A stretch of 64,000 nucleotides of DNA from Scytolyngbya sp. HA4215-MV1 (GCA_019359045.1 JAHHIA010000004.1:62001-126000), one strand, 5' to 3'; positions 1 through 10,147 are shown, counted from the stretch's first letter. Notes: a model not told the origin generated them from the letters alone. A program made the numbers and translations.

Positions 1-2
1 GG

Positions 3-152
3 GCTTTAGAAGCCAAGTTTGGCAAGGGCTTTGGGATTTTTAGCCGAAAGCAATATCTCCAAAGTCTGAGTTTCAATTTCTCCCCAAAACTGATTGAAAA
101 CCGTATTTTTGGGCAAACTAGTCGCGCTCCCTCCAAACCGATCGCTGCCTAA
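3..152 (+). CDS. C-terminal end of an unidentified protein (5' partial)
   Basis: An open frame enters from the left edge and stops with TAA at 150-152, giving 49 residues that begin ALEAKFGKGFGIF and end in SKPIAA. I do not recognise the family. It lies 87 bp upstream of the PII gene on the same strand, so the two may be co-transcribed. PII-family proteins are often encoded beside the transporter or enzyme they control, but that partner cannot be named from this tail. The composition (basic and aromatic, no stop for 49 codons) favours coding, but a chance open frame is possible. Confidence 0.4.
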   Translation, partial: ALEAKFGKGFGIFSRKQYLQSLSFNFSPKLIENRIFGQTSRAPSKPIAA

Positions 153-578
<426 letters not shown>

Positions 579-794
579 GGGGCTAAACGAGCAACTCATC
601 TACAACAGGGTTTTGCAGATAGAGCACGTTAGACATAACCTGAAATCTTGACAAGCCATTTTTACCTCTTGAAAGCGTTAAACACTCTAGAAGTAATCTG
701 GACGAAATATGGGTGCTTAAAAGCACAGCGCAGGGTTCTGATTTTACCAAGCTAGAGGCTCGACAGTATGAAACTGCTCGATAGCGTAAAAATT

Positions 795-832
795 AAAGAG
801 GAGAGGCTTGACTCATTGAGCCTCTCCTCTTT
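795..832 (+). terminator. Intrinsic terminator-like hairpin after the PII gene
   Basis: Arms of 14 bp (795-808 and 819-832, AAAGAGGAGAGGCT and its complement) enclose a 10-nt loop. A-rich sequence precedes and T-rich sequence follows, so it could terminate from either side. It is 217 nt beyond the PII stop codon, leaving room for a long 3' UTR. Confidence 0.65.
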
Positions 833-1040
833 GTTTAGGGTAAATTCGCTTACATCAGGTTGTCAGCCGCATCGATTGCTTCGAAAACTGGACAACTAAA
901 CCATTCGGAATGCACTTGTTTTGAAAACCGTAGCTATCTGAATAGCATGGATTGCTAGCAGGTTATGTATTACCTTGGATTTTTTGGATTCCGAGTCTTT
1001 TTTCTCCATAACTCTCCTGTACGACTCCCGTAAATATGGA

Positions 1041-1135
1041 TTGACAAGACTTGATCGTTATAGTACTTTTGTATCAACTTCGCTTCATCACTCCTTATAA
1101 CAGCCCCCAGCGACCTCCGGGGGCTATTTTTCTGT
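1041..1135 (+). ncRNA. Candidate small RNA or smpB leader attenuator
   Basis: TTGACA at 1041-1046 is followed 17 nt later by TACTTT (1064-1069), a plausible sigma-70 promoter. A hairpin AGCCCCC/GGGGGCT (1102-1108/1119-1125) and a T-rich tail follow. The predicted transcript is about 55 nt and contains ACTCC (1090) in a single-stranded stretch before the terminator, an arrangement reminiscent of Yfr1. The invariant Yfr1 core is not present, so I do not assign it. It may equally be an attenuator in the smpB leader. Confidence 0.25.
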
Positions 1136-1172
1136 ATCGTCACCCCCTCCTGAGACTGCTAAATTAGAAGGT

Positions 1173-1643
1173 ATGAGTGAGAAAAGTGAAAGTTACAAAA
1201 TTATTAGCGACAATCGTCAGGCACGTTACCTCTACGAAATTCTAGAAACCTTTGAGGCGGGGATTGAGTTAAGGGGAACTGAAGTTAAGTCGATTCGAGC
1301 TGGCAAGGTCAATCTGAGAGATGGGTTCGCCCTGGTTCGGGATGGGGAAGTGATGCTGCTAAACGTTCATATTTCTCCCCACCACACCACCAGTCAGATC
1401 TTCAACCACGATCCTCGCCGGACTCGCAAGCTTTTAATGCATCGGCAAGAAATTCGTAAACTCATTGGCAAAGTGGAGCAACAAGGGTTGACCCTGGTTC
1501 CGCTGAAGCTCTATCTTAAGCGCGGTTGGGTAAAGGTCGATCTGGCATTAGTAAAAGGCAAAAAACTGCACGATAAGCGCGAAGATATCAAACGTCGGCA
1601 AGATCAGCGAGATATCCAAAGAGCCTTGAAGGGCAGGGATTAA
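1173..1643 (+). CDS. smpB: SsrA (tmRNA)-binding protein SmpB
   Basis: The 156-residue product has the SmpB OB-fold: N-terminal [16 protein letters not shown], the central [21 protein letters not shown] motif region (about 30-51), and a basic C-terminal tail with [11 protein letters not shown] followed by an Arg/Lys/Asp-rich helix. SmpB binds tmRNA and enters the stalled ribosome to start trans-translation; the tail reads the empty mRNA channel. Length and ends match the family. It heads a same-strand block of translation and membrane-biogenesis genes. A terminator hairpin lies directly upstream, so it probably has its own promoter. Confidence 0.96.
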   Translation: MSEKSESYKIISDNRQARYLYEILETFEAGIELRGTEVKSIRAGKVNLRDGFALVRDGEVMLLNVHISPHHTTSQIFNHDPRRTRKLLMHRQEIRKLIGKVEQQGLTLVPLKLYLKRGWVKVDLALVKGKKLHDKREDIKRRQDQRDIQRALKGRD

Positions 1644-1751
1644 ATCCCGCGAAAAAAATTATCTGGCAAGCCAAAGATTGATCATTCAGTGATATGATTC
1701 GAGATCGGACTTTTTATTTCTAGAACTGAGAAGCCTGGAGCATAACAACAG

Positions 1752-1892
1752 ATGACCAAAAGAACCCTGGGCGGTACCTGCCGCAAACGTAAAAGAACTT
1801 CTGGCTTCCGAGCACGGATGCGGACGAAGAATGGTCAAAGAGTGATCAAAGCCCGGAGAAGTAAGGGACGGCTCAGACTAGCAGTCGCTTAA
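1752..1892 (+). CDS. rpmH: 50S ribosomal protein L34
   Basis: This short gene encodes 46 residues starting [20 protein letters not shown] and ending RLRLAVA, the typical very basic L34 sequence. L34 is a late-assembling protein of the large ribosomal subunit. It lies 109 bp after smpB and 29 bp before rnpA. The rpmH-rnpA pairing is one of the most conserved bacterial gene orders, and the order rpmH, rnpA, PH-domain gene, yidC is the usual cyanobacterial arrangement. Confidence 0.96.
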   Translation: MTKRTLGGTCRKRKRTSGFRARMRTKNGQRVIKARRSKGRLRLAVA

Positions 1893-1921
1893 TTTTTCTT
1901 CTTACTTAAGAGGGAAAAAAT

Positions 1922-2332
1922 TTGGCTCTGCCGAAAATGTATCGGCTCAGGCATCCGCGTGACTTCAGTACTGTCTATCGCCGAGGAATTCGCTGCAAAA
2001 CGAGTCACTTAACTTTGCGTGTCCTGAGACAATCCGCAGCAGCGATCGTTCTCCCGGTTGAAAAGCCACCCAGTGCCTCCGGAGCAGTGCAGCGATCGCC
2101 CAGTCGGATTGGGGTATCGATTAGCACAAAGGTTAGCAAGCGCGCGGTGGTTCGGAATCGAATCAAGCGACAGATTCTGGCGGCTTTGCAGCAACTTCTG
2201 CCCCAACTGTTATCCAACTGGGACATTGTGGTGGTGGTTCATCCCCAAGCAACCCAGTGCGATTACCAGCAATTTCTGCAAGAATTGAAGCAGTTGTTGG
2301 CAGAGGCGAAGGTACTCAATGGGCATTCGTGA
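1922..2332 (+). CDS. rnpA: Ribonuclease P protein component
   Basis: The 136-residue basic protein carries RLRHPRDFSTVYRRG near the N terminus and the RNR motif in KRAVVRNRIKRQI (about residues 74-86), which contacts the RNase P RNA. It helps the catalytic RNA process tRNA 5' ends. The start is probably TTG at 1922 (MALPK, as in relatives), preceded by an AGAGGG purine tract; an in-frame ATG lies at 1937. A segment at roughly 42-56 (PVEKPPSASGAVQRSPS) looks like an insertion before the conserved RIGVSISTKVSKRAV core. The 3' end overlaps the next gene by 14 bp, which suggests translational coupling. Confidence 0.93.
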   Translation: MALPKMYRLRHPRDFSTVYRRGIRCKTSHLTLRVLRQSAAAIVLPVEKPPSASGAVQRSPSRIGVSISTKVSKRAVVRNRIKRQILAALQQLLPQLLSNWDIVVVVHPQATQCDYQQFLQELKQLLAEAKVLNGHS

Positions 2333-2711
2333 AGAAGTTTATTATGAAGGTGGTCCCCATATCGGTGAGTTGATCATTAACCTGTTATTGGGATTCACCG
2401 TGATTTGCCTACCCCTGACTGTGGGCGCGATCGTGCGGGCGCTCTGGTTGCGTTATCGGATTACCGATCGGCGGATTTCTGTCACGGGCGGTTGGATGGG
2501 GCGCGATCGCTCCGATATCATTTATTCGGAAGTACGCAGTGTCGTGACTGTTCCCAGGGGCATTGGGTTGTGGGGAGACATGGTGCTTACTCTACGCGAT
2601 GGCAGTCGTTTAGAATTGCGGGCAGTGCCAAACTTCCGGAAAGTGTATGACTACATCAACGAACGGATAGCAGCTAAGGCGAAGAAAACAGGTGGAGCTG
2701 TTACCCCTTGA
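2319..2711 (+). CDS. PH-domain membrane protein of the rnpA-yidC cluster
   Basis: The 130-residue protein has a hydrophobic segment at about 17-42 followed by a bacterial PH-like domain: YRITDRRISVTGGWMGR, then SDIIYSEVRSVVTVPRGIG, then a YDYINERI helix. It sits between rnpA and yidC, as it does in many cyanobacteria. Its function is not known; the position suggests a role in membrane protein insertion or RNA processing. The start overlaps rnpA by 14 bp. Confidence 0.8.
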   Translation: MGIREEVYYEGGPHIGELIINLLLGFTVICLPLTVGAIVRALWLRYRITDRRISVTGGWMGRDRSDIIYSEVRSVVTVPRGIGLWGDMVLTLRDGSRLELRAVPNFRKVYDYINERIAAKAKKTGGAVTP

Positions 2712-3054
2712 TGCTTTAGTAAATTACTTTTTCCAATGAATCAAACCTGAAAATTTAGGGTTTTTGAAATCCTCAGTCCAGACATAAATTCCGATAATCG
2801 CTGTCACCAGGGTACTTGGGCGATCAGCTTTTGAGGGCTATTCGCAACCAAAAGCCGTGTCCTCAAACGGGGATGCGGGGAGAATTTTGCCAACTTCGCC
2901 CGATCGTTCATTCTGGTCGAAGCCTCTAAATTGTGTTTATGTGATAGCAATCAGGCTACACTGAGTTTTGGTGTGCTGATTGACTTGTACGGCTGACAAG
3001 ATTGGCTAGACTTAAGATTCAGCAATTTCAGAGCGCGTAGGTTGGCTTAAACGA
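2712..3054. other. 343-bp spacer before yidC
   Basis: No coding frame or strong hairpin is evident. A TTGACT element near 2979 and AT-rich DNA before yidC could hold a promoter, but spacing to any -10 is poor. Confidence 0.4.
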
Positions 3055-4224
3055 ATGGACTTTGGTGTTGGCTTTCTTTCCAATAATGTAATGCTGCCAA
3101 TCCTGGACTTCTTCTACGGGATTGTGCCTAGTTATGGTCTAGCCATTGTGGCTCTGACATTGGTTATCCGTTTAGCGCTCTACCCCCTGAGTGCTGGCTC
3201 GATTCGCAATATGCGCCGCATGAAAGTTGTGCAGCCAATCATGCAAAAGCGCCAGCAGGAAATTAAAGAACGCTACAAAGACGATCCTGCAAAACAACAA
3301 GAGGAAATCAGCAAAGTCTTTAAGGAGCTGGGTAATCCTTTTGCAGGATGTTTGCCCCTATTGCTGCAAATGCCGATTCTGTTTGCGCTCTTTGCAACTT
3401 TGCGGGGCTCACCCTTTTCCGATGTAAACTACTCGGTCAATTTGCAAATTCTTCCTAAAGAGCAAATTGAGGAAGTTCGTCCCCAAGCATTTGCTACACC
3501 CCCTCAAAATATCTTTGTCGCCGATGGGGTTCATGCGCCCATCTCTGCACTGTTGCCAGGCGGCAATCGCCTGGTCGTGGGTGAGAAAACCAAGATCGAT
3601 TTCCAGACGACGGAAGGCAAGTCATTTAAGGAATTGTTGGCAGCCTATCCCGATGTCGAGATCCTGCCTAACTGGAAAATTTCCAAAGGAGAAGAGCGGA
3701 TTCGGGTAGACGAAAATGGCAACCTTGAGGCTTTGCAACCGGGGGATGTCACCCTGCAGGGAACCATTCCTGGCTTAGCAGCCAATAAGGGATTTTTGTT
3801 TATCAATGCGTTGGGTCGGGTGGGTGCCGTCGATCCCGATGGCACGATTCACTGGGACATTGTGGCAATGGTGATTGGTTTTGGTCTCAGCCTCTACGTC
3901 AACCAGTTGCTGTCTGGTCAGGGAGGTTCCAACTCTGGCAATCCCCAGCAAGACACGGTGAATAAAATCACGCCAGTTCTTTTTTCTGGGATGTTTTTGT
4001 TCTTTCCACTGCCTGCTGGAGTTCTGATGTATATGCTGATTGCAAACATCTTCCAGACATTCCAGACCTTTATTTTGTCTCGTGAGCCACTGCCTGAAGA
4101 TATCCAAAAGCTGGTCGAAGCAGAGGAAAAGCAGCAAGCAGGTCGAGAAACCCTACCTTTTGAGCCAGGTCGCTCTAAAAAGGCTGAAAAGTCTGAGCCA
4201 AACCGTTCTAAGAAAAAGGCTTAA
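3055..4224 (+). CDS. yidC: Membrane protein insertase YidC/Oxa1
   Basis: The 389-residue protein has the YidC/Oxa1/Alb3 core: a first membrane helix ([21 protein letters not shown], split by the conserved PSYG), a cytoplasmic coiled hairpin rich in Lys/Gln (about 55-95), [21 protein letters not shown] at about 97-117, and two C-terminal helices, ending in a Lys-rich tail that can bind ribosomes. A large insertion of about 150 residues (about 125-270) between membrane segments is characteristic of cyanobacterial YidC. It inserts thylakoid and plasma-membrane proteins, alone or with SecYEG. The gene is followed after 6 bp by the Jag-like gene, so the pair is an operon. Confidence 0.95.
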   Translation: MDFGVGFLSNNVMLPILDFFYGIVPSYGLAIVALTLVIRLALYPLSAGSIRNMRRMKVVQPIMQKRQQEIKERYKDDPAKQQEEISKVFKELGNPFAGCLPLLLQMPILFALFATLRGSPFSDVNYSVNLQILPKEQIEEVRPQAFATPPQNIFVADGVHAPISALLPGGNRLVVGEKTKIDFQTTEGKSFKELLAAYPDVEILPNWKISKGEERIRVDENGNLEALQPGDVTLQGTIPGLAANKGFLFINALGRVGAVDPDGTIHWDIVAMVIGFGLSLYVNQLLSGQGGSNSGNPQQDTVNKITPVLFSGMFLFFPLPAGVLMYMLIANIFQTFQTFILSREPLPEDIQKLVEAEEKQQAGRETLPFEPGRSKKAEKSEPNRSKKKA

Positions 4225-4230
4225 TGCGCT

Positions 4231-4722
4231 ATGGATGAAAGTCGGGCACTTCAAGGGAAACAATGGCTTGAAGCGTTGCTTCAGCTGTCTGGGTTATCGG
4301 CAACGGTACAACTCGGTGCTAGTCCAGTCGATCCTGAAGAGAGTCAATGGTTACTCATTGATCATGCCCAGCTTTCTCCTGAACAAGTTCAAAGCCTGAT
4401 TGGTGCGGAGGGGATGGTTCTCGACTCGATTCAGTATTTAGCCAATACGATTTTGAATCTGGGACAAGATCGAGAAAAGCAGGGTGCTTTTACGATCGAG
4501 TTGGATGGCTACCGAGTGCGTCGGCAGGAAGAATTACGGGCAATGGCAGATCATGCGGCTGAACAGGTTCGGCAGACTGGCGAAGAGTTTGAGTTGAAGT
4601 CGCTCTCATCGGCAGAACGTCGCCAAATTCATACGTTTTTGAAAGAATGCACTGATTTAGAGACCTATAGCCGGGGACAAGAACCCGATCGCCGTCTGGT
4701 CGTTAAGCGATTATCGAGTTGA
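4231..4722 (+). CDS. Jag/KhpB-like KH-R3H RNA-binding protein
   Basis: The 163-residue protein has a KH-like segment with LIGAEGMVLDSIQYLANTILN (about 51-71, equivalent to the GxxG loop region). A C-terminal R3H domain reads SSAERRQIHTFLKECTDLET then SRGQEPDRRLVVK (about 128-160). Jag/KhpB proteins bind RNA and are almost always encoded next to yidC. The N-terminal Jag-N domain of Firmicutes is missing, as is usual in cyanobacteria. The gene is 6 bp from yidC and is followed by yceD after about 80 bp. Confidence 0.88.
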   Translation: MDESRALQGKQWLEALLQLSGLSATVQLGASPVDPEESQWLLIDHAQLSPEQVQSLIGAEGMVLDSIQYLANTILNLGQDREKQGAFTIELDGYRVRRQEELRAMADHAAEQVRQTGEEFELKSLSSAERRQIHTFLKECTDLETYSRGQEPDRRLVVKRLSS

Positions 4723-4801
4723 ATGCTGCCTCTGGTTGGCTTGGATACAGCCCTGTGCAGTGAGTTGATAGATGTTTCGTTGTCAGGTTGGTGGAGCCAT
4801 G

Positions 4802-5305
4802 ATGGAGGCAATTCACATTCCGCAACTGATCAAAGCCCCCGCCAGAACGGAGACAATTTCTTTTCGGGAGATGCTACCGGATCTGGAGACGTTGACACCT
4901 GTGCAGGGACGGTTGCAAGTCATACACCAGGGTCAATATTTGGAGGTGTCAGTCCGAGCAGAGACGATTATTACCCTCACCTGTCATCGGTGTTTGAAGC
5001 AATATAATCACCGCCTTTCGCTCGAAACGACTGAGTTGATCTGGTTGGAAGATCCTGCTGCGGCTTCTCTTCCCTACGCATCTGAGCGGGAAGTTTCGGT
5101 CGAAGACTTGGTAGAGACTTTATCACCAACCGGTTACTTTGACCCTACCAGTTGGCTCTATGAGCAACTGTGTTTAGAAATTCCACCGCGTCAATTGTGC
5201 GACGAAGCTTGCAGTGATATTCCCCAATCTGCCCAATCTTCTGAGCCAAACATTGATCGCCGTTGGGCTTCTTTGCAAGCACTCAAACAACAATTTCCCA
5301 GCTAG
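4802..5305 (+). CDS. YceD family (DUF177) 23S rRNA accumulation protein
   Basis: From the ATG at 4802 the product is about 167 residues beginning MEAIHIPQLIKAPARTE. YceD hallmarks are the LTPVQGRLQVIHQGQYLEV strand region and a CHRC motif (TLTCHRCLKQY), with a second Cys pair, C-D-E-A-C, near the C terminus, probably forming a metal site. YceD proteins are needed for normal 23S rRNA levels and, in many bacteria, sit before rpmF. Here rpmF is absent and ycf46 follows. An in-frame ATG at 4772 would add ten residues not typical of the family, so the shorter start is preferred. Confidence 0.85.
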   Translation: MEAIHIPQLIKAPARTETISFREMLPDLETLTPVQGRLQVIHQGQYLEVSVRAETIITLTCHRCLKQYNHRLSLETTELIWLEDPAAASLPYASEREVSVEDLVETLSPTGYFDPTSWLYEQLCLEIPPRQLCDEACSDIPQSAQSSEPNIDRRWASLQALKQQFPS

Positions 5306-5339
5306 TTATAAACCGTGGTCGCTGACCGCGAAGATTGCC

Positions 5340-6863
5340 ATGAGCTTTCACGATGAATTTGATCTGCTCTTGCGGGCGCGCTACTCAATCCTCTATATCC
5401 CCACTCATGAGGAAGAACGGGTTGAGGCAGCGATCGCCCAGTGTGCCAGCCAACAGGGGAGGAGAGCCGTTTATATCTGGGATTTTGTCGAGGGCTATCA
5501 AGGCAATCCCAACGATGCTGGGTTTGGCAAGCGGAATCCACTGCAAGCGCTAGAGTTTATAGAAAAGTTGCCTGCCTCGGCGGCAGCGGTCTTCATTTTG
5601 CGAGATTTTCATCGGTTTCTGGACGATATCTCGATTTCCCGCAAACTGCGGAATCTGGCGAAGTTACTCAAGTCTCAGCCCAAAAATTTGGTGCTAATTT
5701 CTCCACAGGTGACGATACCCGAAGACCTAAGTGAAGTATTGACGGTACTGGAGTTTCCGTTGCCCAATGAGGCGGAAATCCGGGTGGAGGTGGAGCGGTT
5801 GTTGGCGGCAACAGGACAATCCTTGGAAAAACGGGCATTGGATGATTTGGTGCGCTCTTGTCAGGGACTTTCGACTGAGCGAATTCGGCGGGTGTTGGCG
5901 CGGGCGATCGCGATGCATAGTGAACTGCGTCCCGAAGATGTAGATCTGATATTGGAAGAAAAGCGCCAGACAATTCGCCAAACTCAAATTCTGGACTTCT
6001 ATCCTGCCACAGAAAACATTTCCGATATCGGTGGATTGGATAATCTCAAGGATTGGTTGCTGCGGCGGGGCAATGCCTTTTCCGATCGGGCGCGGCAGTA
6101 TGGCTTGCCCCATCCCAGAGGGTTGTTATTGGTGGGGATTCAGGGAACGGGCAAATCGTTGACCGCGAAGGCGATCGCCCACCACTGGCATCTGCCGCTG
6201 TTGCGGTTGGATGTAGGTCGATTGTTTGCCGGGTTGGTGGGGGAATCGGAGTCGCGTACGCGCCAGATGATTCAACTGGCAGAGGCGCTGGCACCTTGTG
6301 TCTTGTGGATCGATGAAATTGACAAGGCTTTTTCGGGCGCGGATGGGCGCGGCGATGCTGGGACTGCCAACCGTGTCTTTGGGACGTTTATTACCTGGCT
6401 TGCCGAGAAGACCTCTCCGGTGTTTGTCGTGGCGACAGCGAATAATATCCAATCTTTGCCGCCCGAAATGTTGCGGAAAGGGCGGTTTGATGAGATTTTC
6501 TTTGTGGGGTTGCCGACCCAGGAAGAGCGACAAGAAATCTTTGAGGTGCATTTGTCTCGCTTGCGTCCCCATAATTTGAAGCAATATGACCTGGAGCGGT
6601 TGGCTTACGAGACACCGGATTTTTCGGGAGCGGAGATTGAGCAATCTCTGGTGGAAGCGATGCATCTGGGGTTTAGCCAAAATCGGGATTTTGTAACGGA
6701 TGATATTTTGGAGGCGGCGAGTCAGATGGTGCCGCTGGCGCGGACGGCTCGTGAGCAGATTCAATTGTTGCAGGAATGGGCCGCAGCGGGGAAGGCGCGG
6801 TTGGCTTCTCGGCAAGGGAGTTTGAGTAATCGGATTCAGCAGCAATTGCAAAAGCCTGAGTAA
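5340..6863 (+). CDS. ycf46: AAA ATPase, Ycf46 family
   Basis: The 507-residue protein starts MSFHDEFDLLLRARYSILYI, the usual Ycf46 N terminus with a degenerate N-terminal domain (1-215). A classic AAA module follows: Walker A GIQGTGKS (about 263-270), Walker B VLWIDEID (about 322-329), sensor-1 VVATANN and arginine finger region EMLRKGRFDEIF. Ycf46 occurs in cyanobacteria and some plastid genomes; the Synechocystis homologue has been linked to inorganic-carbon utilisation, but its substrate is unknown. A frame from 5214 overlaps yceD and is rejected because the family start is at 5340, 34 bp after yceD. Confidence 0.9.
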   Translation: MSFHDEFDLLLRARYSILYIPTHEEERVEAAIAQCASQQGRRAVYIWDFVEGYQGNPNDAGFGKRNPLQALEFIEKLPASAAAVFILRDFHRFLDDISISRKLRNLAKLLKSQPKNLVLISPQVTIPEDLSEVLTVLEFPLPNEAEIRVEVERLLAATGQSLEKRALDDLVRSCQGLSTERIRRVLARAIAMHSELRPEDVDLILEEKRQTIRQTQILDFYPATENISDIGGLDNLKDWLLRRGNAFSDRARQYGLPHPRGLLLVGIQGTGKSLTAKAIAHHWHLPLLRLDVGRLFAGLVGESESRTRQMIQLAEALAPCVLWIDEIDKAFSGADGRGDAGTANRVFGTFITWLAEKTSPVFVVATANNIQSLPPEMLRKGRFDEIFFVGLPTQEERQEIFEVHLSRLRPHNLKQYDLERLAYETPDFSGAEIEQSLVEAMHLGFSQNRDFVTDDILEAASQMVPLARTAREQIQLLQEWAAAGKARLASRQGSLSNRIQQQLQKPE

Positions 6864-7120
6864 GGAAGCTTTTTATCACGCTACAAATTTATGGGGCGAT
6901 CGTTCCTCAAGGTTTGTTCGGGGAGCAATGGTCGAATGGGGTGGTTTGGCATTCTGAGTTGATGACGGTGCCATAGAGTTTCCTCGATGAGGGGGGTGAG
7001 CCTCATCGATGAGGATTTAGGCTACATCAGCAGCGATGGCAGGCGCTCTAGTAAAGGTTGGAAATTCTCTCACGAGCATCGAAGACTCTTTCATGAGTTC
7101 CGAAATTCCATCCCTAACCT

Positions 7121-10100
7121 CTACGATGCCTCAATGGGTGAATATTGCTGAAGTACCTGCTGGAGGTATTGTCCCGTGTAGGATGCAGGTGTAGCCGCAA
7201 CTGCTTCAGGCGTCCCCACCGCAATAATTTCGCCGCCCCGATCGCCGCCCTCTGGACCCAGATCAATCACCCAATCAGAGCAGCGAATTACATCCAGATT
7301 ATGTTCAATCACCAAAATCGAATTGCCCTTATCCACCAGCCGTTGCATCACATCCAGCAACTTGTGGACATCGTAAAATGACAAACCCGTTGTGGGTTCA
7401 TCAATCAAATACAGCGTCTTGCCCGTAGCCCGACGTGCCAGTTCAGTCGCTAGCTTCACTCGCTGGGCTTCCCCTCCAGAAAGAGTCGGTGCTGTCTGCC
7501 CCAAGCGAATGTACCCCAACCCCACATCAGATAAAGTTTGTAGCCGCACCGCTGCCTGAGGAATGTTTTGGAAAAAATCCAATGCCTCGTCCACCGTCAT
7601 ACTCAGCACATCGGCGATCGACTTGCCCTTAAACTTCACCTGCAGCGTCTCCCGGTTATAGCGTGCCCCCTTGCAGACCTCGCACTGCACATAGACATCG
7701 GGCAGAAAGTTCATCTCAATTACATTCACCCCCTGCCCACTGCACGCCTCGCAGCGTCCCCCTTTGACATTAAAAGAAAACTGCCCCGGTTTATAGCCCC
7801 TGGCTTTGGCTTCGATCGTCCCCGAAAACACATCTCGGATAATATCAAACGTGCCCGTATAGGTGGCGGGGTTCGAGCGGGGAGTCCGCCCGATCGGCGA
7901 TTGGTCAATCACGATCGCCTTATCCAACGAGTTTAGCCCACCTACAGGTTCCATCTGCTTCGGTTGTGGGACCTTGCTCCCAAAGTGGTTTTGCAACGCT
8001 GGATAGAGCAACTCATTAATCAACGTAGATTTACCCGAACCCGATACTCCTGTCACACAAACCAACATCCCCAGAGGGACCTCCACATCAATATGCTTTA
8101 GGTTGTTGCGATGGGCATCACGAATCCGCAGCGATCGACCATTGCCGGGGCGGCGCTGTGCCGGAGTATGAATAACCTGCCGTCCAGACAAGTATGCTCC
8201 CGTCAGCGAATCCGGGCTTTTGAGCAACGTGTCCAAACTGCCTTGCGCTACAATATGCCCGCCATGCACACCGGCACCCGGGCCAATGTCCACAATGTGG
8301 TCAGCAGCTCGAATCGTTTCTTCGTCATGCTCCACCACAATCAAGGTATTGCCCAGATCGCGCAAGCGATTGAGCGTTTTCAATAGGCGAGAATTATCCC
8401 GCTGATGTAACCCAATGCTGGGTTCATCTAGCACGTACAGCACTCCCGTCAAGCCAGAGCCAATCTGAGTCGCCAGCCGAATTCGCTGCGCCTCGCCCCC
8501 GGAAAGCGTCATGGCAGTGCGATCTAGGGTCAAATAATCTAGCCCCACATCCAACAAAAACTGCAAGCGGGCTTTAATTTCTCGCAGGACCAGATCCGCA
8601 ATCTGCGCCTGCCGATCGCTCAGCGTCACATCGTTCACCCGACTCAAGCAATCCCGAATTGAAGCTCCCGTCAAGTCACTAATACGATATTGCCCCAAAC
8701 GTACTGCCAGCGATTCCGGCTTCAACCGCTTACCCTGACAGACATCACAGGGCTGATCTACCAGATATTGTTCCAGCTTTTGCTTGTAGAGATCCGAATT
8801 GGCTTCCTGATATTGCCGTTCCAACAGCGGAATTGCCCCCTCATAGCGACGCTGATAGCCCTTGTTCTGGCGATAGCGGGAATCGACTTCAATCCAGATA
8901 GCTTCTTTAGAACCAAAAAGCAGAATGTCCTGTTGTGTTTTGGTCAGATGGCTCCAGGGGGTCTGAATGTCAAATTCAAACGCTGCTGCCACGCTGCACA
9001 ACAACGATAAGTAGTAAGTGTTGTCTTTATCTGACCATGGCGCGATCGCAGCGTAGACAGGCAATTCTGGATTGGGGATAACCAGTTCTGGCGAGAATGT
9101 GCGGTGGCTACCCAACCCATGACAGTTGGGACAAGCCCCATAAGGCGAGTTGAAAGAAAACAGTCGCGGGGACAGTTCTTCCATCACTGCACCATGTTCG
9201 GGGCAGGCAAAATTTTCGGAAAAAACCAAAGGTGCAAGTGGTTCGGGCATTGAAATTTCATAATTGCCCCCCCCTTCCGCCGCTTTTAGTTTTTTCCCAG
9301 TCGGGAGTTCAACAACTTTTTCAGCTCCTGGCTCAACCAGGATATCGATCATAGCGATGCCGCCAGAGTGGCGCAGGCAGGTGGTGAGAGAGTCTGTCAA
9401 CCGTTCTTCCAAGCCTTCCTTTTTGATCAGACGATCGACCACAATTTCGATCGTGTGTGCCTGGTTCTTATCCAGTTCGATCGAGTCACTCAGTTCTCGC
9501 ACTTCACCATCAATCCGCACCCGCACAAAGCCCTCGGCTGCCAGGCTAGAAATCAGCTTTTTGTGGGTGCCTTTTTTGCCCCGCACCACCGGCGCCAACA
9601 CCTGAAAGCGGGTGCGCTCAGGCAAGTCCATCACTCGATCAACCATTTGGTCGATCGTCTGAGGTGTAATGGAGCGATCGCAATGGGGACAGTGGGGTTC
9701 CCCGGCTCGCCCATACAACAATCGTAAATAGTCGTAAATTTCCGTAACCGTGCCCACCGTAGAACGGGGGTTATGGGAAGTCGATTTTTGGTCGATCGAA
9801 ATGGCTGGACTCAATCCTTCGATCGCGTCCACATCCGGCTTATCCACCTGCCCCAAAAACTGCCGCGCATACGCACTCAGCGATTCGACATACCGCCGCT
9901 GCCCCTCGGCAAAAATGGTATCAAATGCCAAAGATGACTTGCCCGACCCAGATACCCCGGTAAACACAATCAACTGATCGCGTGGCAACTCTAGATCGAT
10001 GTCCTTCAAGTTGTGTTGGCGTGCCCCCCGAATCCGAATCATATTCTGGCTATTGACCGGGTTCTGGCTATTGAGAACGACAGGTGGACGTTGCCCATTG

Positions 10101-10147
10101 GAGCGCTTAGCACGCTGGCGATCGGTCGGGGCAGCAGAGTCAGACAT
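7121..10147 (-). CDS. uvrA: Excinuclease ABC subunit A
   Basis: The product of about 1008 residues has two ABC ATPase modules, each with a Walker A GVSGSGKS and an LSGGEAQR signature, plus the zinc modules CPHC...CPNC in the first half and C-E-A-C...C-E-V-C in the second. It begins in family style with IRIRGARQHNLKDIDLELPR. UvrA dimers find bulky DNA lesions such as UV photoproducts and load UvrB. The start is set at the ATG at 10147; a TTG three codons upstream (10153) is possible. The gene is transcribed away from the ycf46 block and is separated from it by 257 bp with no evident gene. Confidence 0.97.
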   Translation of the reverse strand: MSDSAAPTDRQRAKRSNGQRPPVVLNSQNPVNSQNMIRIRGARQHNLKDIDLELPRDQLIVFTGVSGSGKSSLAFDTIFAEGQRRYVESLSAYARQFLGQVDKPDVDAIEGLSPAISIDQKSTSHNPRSTVGTVTEIYDYLRLLYGRAGEPHCPHCDRSITPQTIDQMVDRVMDLPERTRFQVLAPVVRGKKGTHKKLISSLAAEGFVRVRIDGEVRELSDSIELDKNQAHTIEIVVDRLIKKEGLEERLTDSLTTCLRHSGGIAMIDILVEPGAEKVVELPTGKKLKAAEGGGNYEISMPEPLAPLVFSENFACPEHGAVMEELSPRLFSFNSPYGACPNCHGLGSHRTFSPELVIPNPELPVYAAIAPWSDKDNTYYLSLLCSVAAAFEFDIQTPWSHLTKTQQDILLFGSKEAIWIEVDSRYRQNKGYQRRYEGAIPLLERQYQEANSDLYKQKLEQYLVDQPCDVCQGKRLKPESLAVRLGQYRISDLTGASIRDCLSRVNDVTLSDRQAQIADLVLREIKARLQFLLDVGLDYLTLDRTAMTLSGGEAQRIRLATQIGSGLTGVLYVLDEPSIGLHQRDNSRLLKTLNRLRDLGNTLIVVEHDEETIRAADHIVDIGPGAGVHGGHIVAQGSLDTLLKSPDSLTGAYLSGRQVIHTPAQRRPGNGRSLRIRDAHRNNLKHIDVEVPLGMLVCVTGVSGSGKSTLINELLYPALQNHFGSKVPQPKQMEPVGGLNSLDKAIVIDQSPIGRTPRSNPATYTGTFDIIRDVFSGTIEAKARGYKPGQFSFNVKGGRCEACSGQGVNVIEMNFLPDVYVQCEVCKGARYNRETLQVKFKGKSIADVLSMTVDEALDFFQNIPQAAVRLQTLSDVGLGYIRLGQTAPTLSGGEAQRVKLATELARRATGKTLYLIDEPTTGLSFYDVHKLLDVMQRLVDKGNSILVIEHNLDVIRCSDWVIDLGPEGGDRGGEIIAVGTPEAVAATPASYTGQYLQQVLQQYSPIEAS

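Larger units (their letters stand above)
579..1172. other. 594-bp intergenic region with two hairpin terminators
   Basis: No coding frame is convincing here. The region holds a perfect 14-bp stem hairpin (795-832), a possible promoter (TTGACA at 1041) and a second GC-rich hairpin with a T-run (1102-1135) just ahead of smpB. Confidence 0.6.

Noticed and set aside
6126-6851. Minus-strand frame of 241 codons inside ycf46
   Set aside because: Arg/His/Gln-rich antisense product typical of shadows; ycf46 is clearly real.
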